Assembly (NCBI GenBank): GCA_008921705.1
Contig: VFFE01006626.1
Location: 6,180-70,179 of the forward strand
Reading direction: 5' to 3'
Source: Burhinus oedicnemus
Taxonomy: Eukaryota; Chordata; Aves; Charadriiformes; Burhinidae
DNA: 64,000 nucleotides
Numbering within the stretch: position 1 is the first letter of the stretch; each line of letters begins with the position of its first letter. The translations under genes and the position numbers were made by a program. Of the stretch, positions 25,722 through 37,458 are shown piece by piece. The notes under the pieces were generated by a model, which was not told the DNA's origin, searched no databases, and saw nothing but the letters and a program-made list of their open reading frames with translations.

Positions 25722-25722
25722 C
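25686..25722 (+). repeat. (AC)n microsatellite, about 18 units
   Basis: Uninterrupted AC dinucleotides for about 37 bp, ending in AACCCC. A perfect repeat of this length is usually polymorphic. Alternating purine-pyrimidine sequence can adopt Z-DNA. Confidence 0.98.
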
Positions 25723-28700
25723 CCCAGAATTAAGCAAGCGAGACCATTCCAGTTGAGCTGTTTCAGCCATTGTCCTACAACAACTTTAAACTCAATTGCT
25801 TCTTTTTAATGAGGTATTTTCTTCCTCTTAACCACCCAAATCTAATCCATGATGTTAGTCCAACTCAGAGAACTTAAAATCAGAACACTGGGGCCTTCCT
25901 TAATCCTCTTAACTTGCCAAAGGTTTTCTGATCACACACCTCTTCCTTCCTACTTAGGACCATTTTTTTTCCACCACCCTTTGTCTTCTGTTTACAGCTG
26001 TGAAAAATTAGGATCCAAGCAGTAAAACCTCTACACAACAAAAGAGCATTTAGAGATGGCTTGCATGTTTCTTTGAAGAAAACTAGGCATATTTTCTTAA
26101 TTATTTCATCAAATCATATGTATCTAACAGTTCCCTGGGGTCAGATACTCAACATTTCTTGAAGGACATTCTTTAATCCAAAGTCTTTCATTCTACTGAA
26201 TAATTACCTTCAAAAGATAAATCTTGTCTCATGGTATGGTCACTTTACACCTCTCACATGATGTGGTAGAGCAATAAAGCTATTGTGGTGGAACAAGATC
26301 TCACGTGAAACGCAGGAATCCTCGTCCTACACATCTTACAGGCCTTCCTGCCTCCTGAAGCCCAGCACCTCAGGAGAGGACGCAGGGCTTGATCACTGCT
26401 ATGGTCTGGTCATTCCAGGGTGATGTCAGGGCTAACTGGACTTCTCCTATGAAGAAGCTGGAAAAGCTCTGATCCAGCACTGACTGATTTCAGGGCTCAC
26501 AACCAGAGGCATATAAATACATCAGAGATCTACCGTACCCCTAAACTCAGATCTTCATCAGACCATGGCTAGACTAGGACAGAAGACTGACACTATTGGG
26601 TATCTAAAGGATACCCTGCTATGAAGAGAGCCATACTAGAGTGAAAATTGCACATCAAGCTCTAAGAGGAACCTGCTGTCCTTAATGAAGTTTGGTGTCC
26701 AGAGAGGGCAGCAGGTGACCTCAGGGATTTTCCAAGCCTAGCCACTTCCAGATTTCCCTTAAACCTTGTGAAGTGTTAGAGCTGCTGGCTGAGCACTGGC
26801 TCCTGGAGTAATTTCTTGCTATTAGACTGCACTGAAGAAACTAAGCGTACGTTAGAAACCTTTCCTGTCGCATCGGCAATACATGCTGACAGCATGAGCT
26901 GCTTTCAAGACGAACTGTGTGATAGAGAGTAGGAAGGGTGCTGAGCAATGCAAGAGCCATGAGTAAGCAATTGTCCAAGGGACAATCCCCATCACGTCCT
27001 GGTCCAAATTATGTTTTGAAACAAAAACAACAAGAGACTTCCTTCCTGCCCCTTGCTGCATCGGTCTTCTCAGAGGTGTGGGCTTTATCGAGTGGGCCAC
27101 TGAGTTGAGACAAACTAGGAGCCAAGCAAAGGGCCTGAACCAGAACATGTCCTGGCACCTATCCCAAGTTCCTTTCAAGTTTGGTTAACATTCCCCACCC
27201 ATCATTTTTCATGTGCATGTGCCACATCACTTCCTGGTTCTGATTTGCCTGCTATTTGCCCCACGGGTAGGGTGTTACCCATCAAGGCTCAAAACCCAGC
27301 AAGTAACCCCTCCTCCCCCTCCTCATAAACCCCACACCCATCTCTGAGGGATCCAAGCATCCCTAGCAGGAAGGAGTCCAAGAATTCTTTATGCACATAA
27401 GAATGTCCCCTTGCCACATCATAATCCTGTTTGCTACCAGTGCCACACACTGATGGTCTAGGTCAAACTCCAGATGTTAATAAACCTCAGTAACAACTGC
27501 TCAGAGAAAATGCAGATAATTGGTCTCATACCTACTATTAGAAGAAAAAAAAATCCATCAAAACATATGACAAAAGAAAATGTGCAATAAAAAAAATGCA
27601 TCTTGGTTGCTTTTAACATTCCTTTATAAAAGCTAATTTTAGCTCTACGGCTGGAGCTTCAAGGCAGACGCACATATGGTGTAACCTGCCAACTTCCATG
27701 GGTCCGCCCCATAGCACTTCTTTCCTCCTTTGCTGAAAGTAGCCATCTCAGATGGCTTGGATGCCAAAACATAGAGGGTTAATTAATGGGGGATTCAAGA
27801 TGATTCCCTGTGCTCTTTCATCTTTGGAGAAACTTGGATGACTGTGCCCTCACTGTAGGCAGGTGCCGGCTGTAAAACACTTTCCTTCTGTTTTCCCCAA
27901 CATTCAGAAAGTGCTGGGGTTGCTCTGTTACAAAAGCATTAACATTTGGCTTGTTGTCACCATTTGTTTCACTGCCTTTGCTGCTACCGTGAGTTACATA
28001 AATGTACTATACGCAGCAGAATCCACGAGCAACAGGCAGAAGACAGCGGTCTGGGATGCCAGCCGTGCTATCTGTAGGTGCATTTCTTCCGGCTTTGAAT
28101 CATCACCATTACCATATATGCCCTTCAAAAATAGTTTCCAGGCAGATGTTTAGATTTTGCCATGGGATTGGCTGGGGTTCCGAGAGGATCAGATATGGTC
28201 AAATTCTGCTGTTAGTGCAGATAATGCAAATCCCCAAAAGATAAGCGAGCTTAATTATCTGCAATAGACCACAGGAATTACATGCCAAGCAAAGAGTTTT
28301 GCATTAAATTGGGAATTGGAGCTGTATGGGCTAAACTCCCCATTACCCCTAGCAATTGGCAACGTTATTGATCAGTGTTATTTCCCAGGGTATTTCAGCC
28401 TTTGCTCACTTCCAGTCACGAGTGGTTCGTGTTACTGCTTTGCAAGAACGTGTTGCTTAACAAACTTGCTGCTTCATTGCATATACTGTATTAACACGTG
28501 GCATCAGGGGCCCGCTAGCTGCTCCAGCAATGATACGAGCTGCAAAACACAAGTTAACAATTTTGGACACATGTTGCTACGTGGGAATCACCACATTCAA
28601 ATACCTGAAACACAGTATCCTCTTGGTTTCCGTGGTGTGCAGAATAATTCTGCACTGGGAGCCTCTTCCATGCAGCAGGAGCTTCACCGGTCAGCTGAAG

Positions 28701-30855
28701 GTGAAGTGAGCAGGTCACAGCATCACCAGCTTTGGTGATCTTCCACAATCTACCCACACAGGCATCCAGAATTGCCATTAGCCTTTTTGGAGATATTTTT
28801 TAAAGCTCTTCAGTACAGATAAGGGGGCTCTGGAGAAGTGCTTCTGCAAGTTTGTTACCTGTGTCCCTCCAGGGAAGGCGGGTAAGATTGAATTTGTGAA
28901 GCTTCATACACACCCCAATCTCTGAACAACACATTCATTCAGGCTTTCTCTACCTGCCACCTCCTCATTCACCAAGTTTGCATCCTTATCTCCTCACCCC
29001 AAAAGCTACATGTCACACGGATATATACAATGAGCGCCCAGCAGGCCATACTGTGGCTAACGCTGCCCGGCTTTGACACTTGGGCTTTTGCCCAATTTCC
29101 CCTACAACAAAAAAAACATTCATAGGTGTCCACCTTGTGCCCCTCAACCCATCCTGCCAGACTTTCTCATTACATGTTGGGTTTTAACAGACAAAGCTGT
29201 GAGCGGGACTTACTTATCATGCTATTTACAGGGAGGAAATTTATAAAACATGTTAAAAACTTTACAAGGAGAGCAAGTCTTTCCAAAAAACTCAGGAGCA
29301 CAAACTGAGTTTTGCCAGAATTCGGTTGCTTCACGCAAGAAACACAGTCTGCAGGGCTTCGTACCAATGAGAAAGGAACAACTTGAAGACAAGGAGTGGT
29401 ACTTGTCCCTAGTGCACATATTTTGGCTATTAGGATTTTCTCCAAGCTTTATTTTTTAATTTACTGTCTGTGCATGGCCTGCTTAGGTGAAACGGCTTAC
29501 CCTAAAGAGGATGGTCCGATGCTGGAGCACAGAATAACTACATTTATGAGGCGAAAGGAGGCAGCTGGAGAAGAGGGGGAGAGGATGCATGAAACCCTGA
29601 ACCAGGCGGTTGTTACCCCAGCATTCTTCAAGAAATTGCCGTGGTCTGTATAATGTGGGTAGTTTGGAGCAGTTGTGCAGTAAATATTTTTCCCCCAAGC
29701 ACTCTTCATGCTCAAGTTTTAGGTTTTCAGAGGGACTTTTCTTTTTTAAAAAAAAAAAAATTTTTTTGAAGGAAGATCAACAGCTTAATGAAAAAAGTCT
29801 GAGATGCAAGAGCAAGGCTATCGCTTCAAGAGTGCTTCCAGATTTACATAAATAACATTCCTCCTGCATAAACATCTTGGCAAAGGCAGAGCATCTAACC
29901 CCCTCCTACTCTATTGGCCTCCACTAAATTCTGCAGTATATTAAAACCCCTTGATGGTAACATGTTCTCGGCCAGAAACAAATCATTAGTTTGGATGAGG
30001 GCATCAAACTGCATCTGCTCTGGTCCCTGAAGTTCCAAGTGCAAGAGATTTAGTAGGGAGGGGAGAGGATTTCTTTGATAGAGGGATTTAGAAAAACAGC
30101 AATTGATATAATTTTAAAGCAGATACAGATATGAGGGGATGTGTCTTTTACAGACAAAGACACATGGGAATGGTCTGGTATAATTAAAAGTGGAGATGGG
30201 CTCAAGCTGTGAAGTTTGAAGGTGGATCTGAACGCTTGAGATTTTTGGGTCAGAGCTTTTGTTCTGCCTGCTACGCACAGCTAAAATGGTCCATAGATCA
30301 ATTTTATCAAGAGTCAGGAAGGGGTAAAAAAAATCCAGGCTCATCTCTGAGCAAAAAGAAGGAAAAAAAAAATTTGTAAGGAGAGGGAAGCTCTGAAATG
30401 CTTCAGGGGACCCTACTTGGCTGGAAGAAAGCAGCAGTAGGGGAGCTGCTCTCCACACCGTGGGGCCAGCTCAGCCCTTGGCATGGAGCTAGCAGAGCTT
30501 CAGGAGCGCTCCGGCACACAGCAATAAGCGGGGTTCTTACGGTTCTGGCTGTTCCTGCCATTGCCAAAACTCCCTGCAAGAAGGCAGCAAAGAGGAGTGG
30601 TATGGATGAAGCCATTGCCAGTTTTTAATTCACCTCTAGTCTCCTTGCACAGAAGGAATTATTTTGGGGTCAGTTCTACTCTTTCAAGAAAGTACCACAT
30701 GGCCAAAGCCACCCAAAGCAACTCCTACCCACCGGGGCAATAAGTGATCAATCCTACAGGAGGAGAAAAATCTCTTTTACCAGGAACATTAATGAAAATT
30801 AGGGATAGTTGAGGGTCTTTTTTCTTTTCAATCCAGTTTGTGTCTCTCGGTTTGT
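25723..30855. other. Noncoding stretch up to the poly-C gap
   Basis: No gene is recognised. The longest frame (28316-28738 plus, 140 codons) has no family signal and ordinary noncoding composition. A T6-A13-T7 palindromic run is at about 29742-29767. No transposon signature is seen. Confidence 0.5.
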
Positions 30856-30928
30856 CCCCCCCCCCCCCCCCCCCCCCCCCNNNNNNNNNNNNNNNNNNNN
30901 CCGTTTTTTCCCCCCCCCCCCCCCCCCC
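30856..30928. repeat. Poly-C homopolymer interrupted by an assembly gap
   Basis: Twenty-five C (30856-30880), then 20 N (30881-30900), then CCGTTTTTTC and 19 C (30910-30928). On the minus strand these are long G runs, which could fold as G-quadruplexes. The gap very probably exists because the homopolymer could not be read through. The true length and content between the runs are unknown. Confidence 0.97.
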
Positions 30929-31959
30929 TCCAGAAACTGCCAGCTTTCTGCTTCTTCAGAGGTTCTTCTTTAAGCCCACAAGAACATCCTGCGTGGATCT
31001 GCAGGGACAAATGATTTCTTGAAACATACTGGTCTTAATCAAACCTAATCTTTCATGACAGGACAGAACAGCCCGGACAGCTATTAGATTTAGCACAGCT
31101 ACTCTGAGCAGCACTGTTATGTCCAAATTATGCAATCTCGGCTTTGATAGGCTTTGGGGATTTTCTCAATGGTTCCTTATGAGCCTGTTGGTGCCCCTCA
31201 CATTTCAATGACCACAATATGAACATTAAATGTATTTCCTTTCCCACAGCTGGATACTGTCCCATCTGTTCCAAGACAGCCAAAGTGTCAAGGAAGCCAG
31301 ACAAGGCAGACGATTTTTCATGCAAATCTGTTGACTTTAGGATTTTTAAATATATGTCTTTTTAATAACCCACAGATTATCTCACAAAAACAAGTCATTT
31401 GCAAGAGTTCCTCTGGCAGTCCTTGGCATCGTTAGCTAACATTGCAACGTACAGATATTATTCTCAGAAGAAAACCTGGCAAAAGGACAGAAAGAAATGC
31501 CATGTACAGTCAAACTAATGGTTTAGCCTGGGATGTTGTCTCTGACGGCGCTCGGTCTGGATGCTTAAGAAGGATGCACATAACCTCCTAAACAACTGCA
31601 CCCTTGAACCGCTCTCCAGCTGCGTGGCACAGGTGGAAGGGAGAAAACCAGATTCAGAGCATTGCCCCAGCCCCAGGCAGGGGGATCAGGATCTTGTCAC
31701 AGATGTGGGCTTACTCCCTGGCCCCTTCACTCATGCCCTCCCACGCCAGGGTGGGCAACTCAAGACAACTCCCCTCAGATAATGCTGCATGGCGCGGGAA
31801 GCAGCAGCACCCATAGAATCAGGTCTCAAAGCAATTTACACAAAGCCAAGGAAATAACCTGTTAAATCAACCAAAATTACAGGTAAACAGCTCCGTATAA
31901 GGATAGAGCTCACAATTAATTCCAAAAAGCAGCCAATCTCACAGCCTAGGACCAGCCTC

Positions 31960-32085
31960 TGCTCAGCAAGCACCGTGACTCATTTACTCATCAGATCTCT
32001 TGGAGCAAGGTAGGGATTTGAACAAACGAAGTGCCTTGTGACTATGAAACACTGCACCACGATGACACAGAAAAGCCTTTCTCAC
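31960..32085 (+). mobile_element. Possible MIR-like SINE remnant
   Basis: The order GAGCAAGGTAGGGATTTGAAC, then GTGACTATGAAACACTGCACCA, resembles the 3' half of MIR/CORE-SINEs (GGCAGAGCCGGGATTTGAAC, then CTCTTAACCACTGCACCA). The 5' half is not recognisable. This is a weak call. Confidence 0.3.
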
Positions 32086-32871
32086 GTCGTGGTTTTCAAA
32101 CCACCATTTAAATCCCCTTGCTTTTTAATGAGATGCTCCACAATAAAACAGCCTGGGAGAAGAAGCTGGCAAAGCATCCTGCGATGAAAGCCAAATACGT
32201 TAATTGTCTTCCTGCTGTACTTTATATGATGAATTTGCCATCAATTAGGGATGCAAGACCCCCACCTGGCAGGAGAGGATGCTACCAGGAGGAGGTTGTC
32301 CACAGTAGCTTCCAGCCTCTGGATTTCTTGCCTCTTTCCCAGCATAGCCTGCTGTGGTGCACACCCAGAGCACACCTGGTCTTCCCCAGGGTCTGGTGAA
32401 GGACTAAGCCAAGGAGAAACAGATACCTCCCTCAGACAGACACACACATATCACTCCATTATGATGTATGGGGACATTTGATTAATCCAGATGCAGTTCA
32501 TTTCTCCATATTTGAGGTCTGTTTTAACTGGGAAGCTCATGCAGCCAGGGCAGCAGGACACTTCCATCCTCTGAAATAACAGGAAGAAAAGGGAATTGGC
32601 TGCACTGAAGATCTCTAATGCCTGCTAGCAGCTTCTCATGGGGCAGCTCTGCAATCACAGAGAAGGTGTCTGCCCTTCTAGCACCAAAATTACCATGGAA
32701 GAGGCAGTCTTGGGCTATACATGGAGTAAGCAAGCATCACGTATACCCAAGGCACTGTCTTAGAAAGTAGGCCATTCCCCTTTCCCTATCACATGCTTTT
32801 CCTGGGATTGAAGGGACCATACGTCTCTGGATATCTTGGGAACTTTGCCACTTCCTCCAATTCCCTCCTTT

Positions 32872-32917
32872 AAAAAAAAAAAAAAACAAAAAAACAAACC
32901 AAACCAAACAAAAAACC
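32872..32917. repeat. A-rich low-complexity tract
   Basis: Fourteen or more A followed by AAAC and AAACC units. It looks like a decayed poly-A tail or simple repeat, and no adjoining element body was identified. Confidence 0.85.
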
Positions 32918-33649
32918 AGCTTATTTTCTGAAACTCTGCTTTAAAGAGCTGTGTTTCTAAACCCAAAATGTGTGATGGAGAACAGCTGACTTTATGTAAG
33001 ACTTGTTATTGGAAACAGTTCATTGCTGAACTGCGATTTCATGAGATGCACCTCGTTCAGAGCACAGGCATATACCCCACGTACATGGAGAGGCACAACA
33101 GCCTGGCTAAGAAGCGTGGAGTTTGCTGCCTTTAAGTGCCTGGGGCAGATCCTGACTCAGAGATTCCTCCACGTTATTTTCCATGGGAGGAAGCAAGAGT
33201 TATTTTGCAGAGGGTCTGAACACAGTAGATGCCAGCTTCTTGCTGGTAAATACCACTTCCAACCTCACTTGCCGTCTCCAACAGATGTTTCTGCTTTTCA
33301 GAGTAACGGAAATTTTATGGACCATTTTCTCCTCTTTCTCCTCTTCCCTAGGAGGGAGCAGCAGACCCAAAATGCCCTCAGAAACACAGCGGTCTCCTCC
33401 TAAAATGCACTTCAGAGCAGTCTCTCCAGCAGATCAGGGAGACAGAATCAAACCAGTCAGTTGTGGATTAGGTTCATCTGGAGAACCAGACATCATCTGC
33501 AACCAGATAGCTGCATAAAGGTTTCACTTGTCCAACAGCTTTCACTAGAGAAGCTCAAAACGCCTCCTAAAGGGTGAGCTAGTAGATCCCACGCTGGGTA
33601 GTGAGCCCAGGGGTATGCACAAAAGCAGGTTAAAAAAGATTTGGGAACT

Positions 33650-33805
33650 GCTGTGTTATTTTTATGCCCTTGTTTTCGGTCAGCAGTTGGAGAAACTGAG
33701 GCACGTGAAGTCATTTGCTGGAGTATGCACTGAATCGGGGCAGAGCTGGGACTGAACCCCCACGTACGAGGCACCGGTGCGCTCATCATGAGACAGTACT
33801 TCCTC
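33650..33805 (+). mobile_element. MIR-like (CORE-SINE) fragment
   Basis: The plus strand reads TTATGCCC, GGAGAAACTGAGGCACG, GAAGTCATTTGCT, GGCAGAGCTGGGACTGAACC and GTGCGCTCATCATGAGACAG in this order. That is the 3' half of a MIR consensus (GAGGAAACTGAGGC, TTGCCCAAGGTCACAC, GGCAGAGCCGGGATTCGAACCC). MIRs are ancient tRNA-derived SINEs and are scarce and highly decayed in birds. The preservation here, especially of the GAAACTGAGGC and GCAGAGCTGGGACTGAACC blocks, is good for the age. The left half of the element is not clear. Confidence 0.65.
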
Positions 33806-36029
33806 AGCAAGAGGAGCCAAAACACAAACAGGATGGGACAGGGGCAGGGAAAACCTTTACCAATGTAGACAAAGTATGGAATAAAAGGGGTCTGATGCGC
33901 ATCCTGAGAATCCACATTTTCCCTCGGCAGACTCTCATGTCTCCGGGCTCACCCAACTGCGTGCAAACACCGGCATCTCCCCAGACTGCTCAAATAAACC
34001 GTGCGTGTTGTAATGCTCCTTAAGCAAAAGCCAAACAAAAGCTGGGGAATCCCATTGACTCACACCTGTTTTAATTATTATTTTTTTAAGGGCCCAGGAC
34101 TTAGCGAATGAGAATATTATCCCATGGGGATTGAGAACACAATGGAAACAGGAAACTTTTAAAAAGCATTTCTGTGGAGATATTATCTCACTGCTGTAGG
34201 ACACAAGATTTACTTAATTGCAGCCAAGGAAGTTTTAGATTACGCTTTGCAATGTCTGCACGAAAGTCTCAGCTATCACGGGGAAGGCTCCTTGCACAGC
34301 TATTTCTTTTAAGATATGCGCCTTTCCCTGAACATGTTAACTGGAGGGGATTTGGTGATAATGCAAGTAGGTTCAGAATACTTCAAAGCCTTAAATTAGA
34401 TTCAGGGCATCCCAACCCATGATAAAGAATATAAAATTGCTTTTTTAGCAGATGACATCCTGCTTTCTCTCAGTGAAACACAAGCCTCTATTCAATGCCT
34501 TGGAGAATTTTGAGAGGCTAACAATCCTGTTTCTGGTTCTTTTTGTGTGCATAAATATGACCAAGACAGAGGGAATGCCTCCAGGCACCTCCCCAGCAAA
34601 ATCCCTCTTAATTTTCCATGTCAATAGTCCCTAGAAGGATTCAAATCCATAAGAAGCCAAATCTCTCTCCACTTAAATAAACTTATAACAGTAAGTCTGC
34701 AATCCTTTTATGTGACACGCATCATGATTTTCAAAGATGGTCTAACTCCCCATTATCATGCTTGATCAAGTCCACTTACTGAAAATGGCTGTCCTTACGA
34801 GTACTTCATCTTCTGCAGGGTCCCTCGGTACTTCAGCCTTTAGCAGTACTTGAACCTAACCCCACTCCCCATCCCCCCCCAACAAAGACAAAAAAGGTGA
34901 GAAAATAGAGTAGAATATTCAGCAGTTTTATACAGCCCTAGATGGGACCAATTTCAACCTAACTGGCATCCAAGAATCCAGGTTCCTCACACTGCAAGAA
35001 TGATGGAAACTGATTCACTGCATGTTTGTGTCTTCTGTCCCCAATTTTTCCTCCTTACACTTCAGATTCCTACTCCTGTTGCCATTGGTGTTCTCAGACC
35101 GCATGGCTGGATCACTACAGCTTGCTCAGTGCTGTGTGCGAACCAACCATCTCCAGCATCCTGAGCTGATTGGCATTTGATGGTTGAGGCACCCATCTAT
35201 GACCACTCGAGCTCCTCCAACCTTGTCTGTGATGGAAACGCTACAGCTGGGTCCCCCTTATCCACTTACTTGCCAGTTCTACTGAAATCTGCTAAGGACG
35301 TTTTATCTTTGGGACCTCCATCCCTTTCTTACATTGTTGAACTGGGTGAGTGGGTCCAAATATATTGGGAGAACTGATGGATAGAAACAAGCCCATTTGA
35401 AATTGGTTTCATTTTAAGGGAGAACTCAGATCGTCCCCTCAGTTCTGCATGGGAACATCAATGTGCTGTTTTCTGTTTCAGCCCAATTTCTTGTTACCAT
35501 CATGCAGCCCCAAGGAAATGAGGTCGATGACAGGGTCATTCTGCAAGTGTCCTAGCAAGTGACTGTCGCAAAAGGGCAACAACGAGCTACTAACCACGTC
35601 TCTGTATACCAGAGGCTTCTCCAGTGGACCAGAGAGATACTGGCCATACCTCCAGCGAAGCTGTGCTGAAAGGTGTTCAAAGTGGAGATGATCAAAACCG
35701 TACATTGACTTGCCACAATAGAATTCTAACACTGAAAGATATCAACTCCAGCCTTTGCAGCCAAGGCACGTTGTTAACTGAACAACCCCAAACTAAGCAA
35801 CCCAACTTCCCTGGATTTCTGTTCATTTAGGAAGGATGCAAGGTTATCAAAACAGCAACGAGATGACAGGTTCAACAGCACAAACCCTATGCACACATAG
35901 GCTGTGTATTACTACGTTCCATATACAATGGGTCAATAGAGCACAACCATAAGCTCCCCAAAATCTCCAGGTTATGGCCAAGGAATCATTCCATACCTCT
36001 AAACACAATGATTTGGAATTCAGAACTTT

Positions 36030-36048
36030 AAAAAAAAAAAAAAAAAAA
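36030..36048. repeat. A19 homopolymer followed by GA-rich sequence
   Basis: Nineteen A followed by GAGAGAAAGAAAGCAAAG. Simple repeat. Confidence 0.95.
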
Positions 36049-36550
36049 GAGAGAAAGAAAGCAAAGAGACATTTGTGTTTACTTTGTTTTGAAGAAGAAA
36101 GCAAAGCTTAGCATTTGTATCCAATGAGTGCTTCTGGATCTATTATTACATCTGTTCTACCAGATTTCCCTGCAACAGTTCCTCTTATTTCCCTAGAACA
36201 ATAAAAACCATGAACCAGATGCCAAGTGGTGGGTGTCCCATGACCTTCTCCAGCTACTAAGTTTGAAGCTACTGAGAGATTTTGGCAGCTACTATGAAAT
36301 GATGCAACCAATTATTTCCATGTGCTAACTTTCAAGGTGTCAAAAGAAGAACCACCTTTCAAGTAACATACAAAGAGTAAATAAGGATTATTTTTTCAGC
36401 CTCATTACTTCTTTCCTGATGCTGGAATAGCAAGCTAAAGTGTTTCTACAGCTTCTTCTGTAAACTTCTGTGCCTTTGAACATACCCTCAACACCACAGT
36501 GAGGCTTTGATGCTCCCACAGAGGTCACAGAGACCTTAAAGCATTGCCAG

Positions 36551-36590
36551 GGTTATCTACCAGTGGTTATCTACAGCACTGCAGTGGTTA
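36551..36590 (+). repeat. Short direct repeat GGTTATCTAC
   Basis: GGTTATCTAC occurs at 36551 and again at 36565. A third, partial GTGGTTACCCAC follows at about 36584. CAGTGG precedes the second and third copies. It looks like a small local duplication. Confidence 0.8.
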
Positions 36591-36929
36591 CCCACACGTT
36601 CAGCTGTGTCCAAAAAGGCACCCTTCCCACTGGCTGGCGCTTCAGCTTTTCCTTTCAAAAAGCAGCATCACCAGATCTCAACACTGGTAGTTCTGCTTCT
36701 GAACAGCCCTTCAAATAAATTTCTGAACAGCCAGAGAAGGACACCGTTGAGCAGGTTGACTCCTTGAACAACACTTCTGCAAGCTGTCGACTTTCATTGG
36801 CATTACAACTGGAACCCCACACTCATTTTAAGCTCGTCTAAGCACTGCCTGCTGACAACTGAGGCCAATCCTGGCCTCATGTCCTTCGTCCCTCCCTTCA
36901 GCCAGCACCAGATCTCACACAGTTAGTGC

Positions 36930-36979
36930 AAAAAAAACCAAACCCAAAAAACCCAAACCAAAAAAACCCAAACCACCCA
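36930..36979. repeat. A-rich AAACCC low-complexity tract
   Basis: A runs separated by CCAAACCC and ACCCAAACC units. The same style of tract recurs at 3401-3502, 32872-32917 and 63711-63754. Confidence 0.85.
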
Positions 36980-37421
36980 AGCCTAGTGCTTACCAGCCTT
37001 CTGACACCCTCATGGGTACCTCGGTTTTAGTGCTGGGAAGAGAGACCGGGTGGAAACCCATAACCGGGATGATGAGGGAAAGTGAAACCTTTCCTTTTGG
37101 CAGCATCTTGCCTTTTTACCAACTTGAACTGCTCAGAAAATACCACCTGAGGGACTGAAGTCACTGGTGGCTTTTTGCAAACTCAACCTTCGGCAAAGTT
37201 ATGCAAACAAGAAGGGAGTTTGAATGGAGATGTAAGCAGCAAGTTCATTTTTCCAAGCCTCAAAATAAACAACAAATTGTTTATTTTTCTCCACGCTCCA
37301 AACCAAGAGTCAAAAAGCATCCTCTTCCATCCAGTTAATCCATCCTTGTTGCTAATATGAGGAGATATGTCCTACAGGAAAGACTGTCCTCAATCAGTAC
37401 ATGCAGCCATTTTAATATTGC

Positions 37422-37458
37422 TTTTTTAATTATTATTATTTTTTATTAAAAAAAAAAA
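37422..37458. repeat. AT-rich tract with self-complementary halves
   Basis: A T-rich half (AATTATTATTATTTTTTATT) is followed by A11, so the tract is partly palindromic. It is probably a simple repeat. Confidence 0.8.

Larger units (their letters stand above)
30929..33649. other. Noncoding stretch
   Basis: No gene is recognised. It contains the possible SINE fragment at 31960-32085 and an A-rich tract at 32872-32917 with AAACC/AAAC units. Open frames are short and unremarkable. Confidence 0.5.

Noticed and set aside
28316..28738. 140-codon plus-strand frame, Cys-rich
   Set aside because: A Cys-rich start looked like a small secreted protein, but there is no signal peptide, no regular cysteine spacing and no splice context.
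28859..28930. Minus-strand peptide KLHKFNLTRLPWRD before a GTAAC donor, considered as an MLXIP N-terminal exon
   Set aside because: It shares only scattered residues (WRD, a basic start) with the conserved Mondo segment, and the following invariant residues are absent.
33493..33915. 140-codon minus-strand frame
   Set aside because: It overlaps the MIR-like SINE in antisense and has no recognisable protein features.
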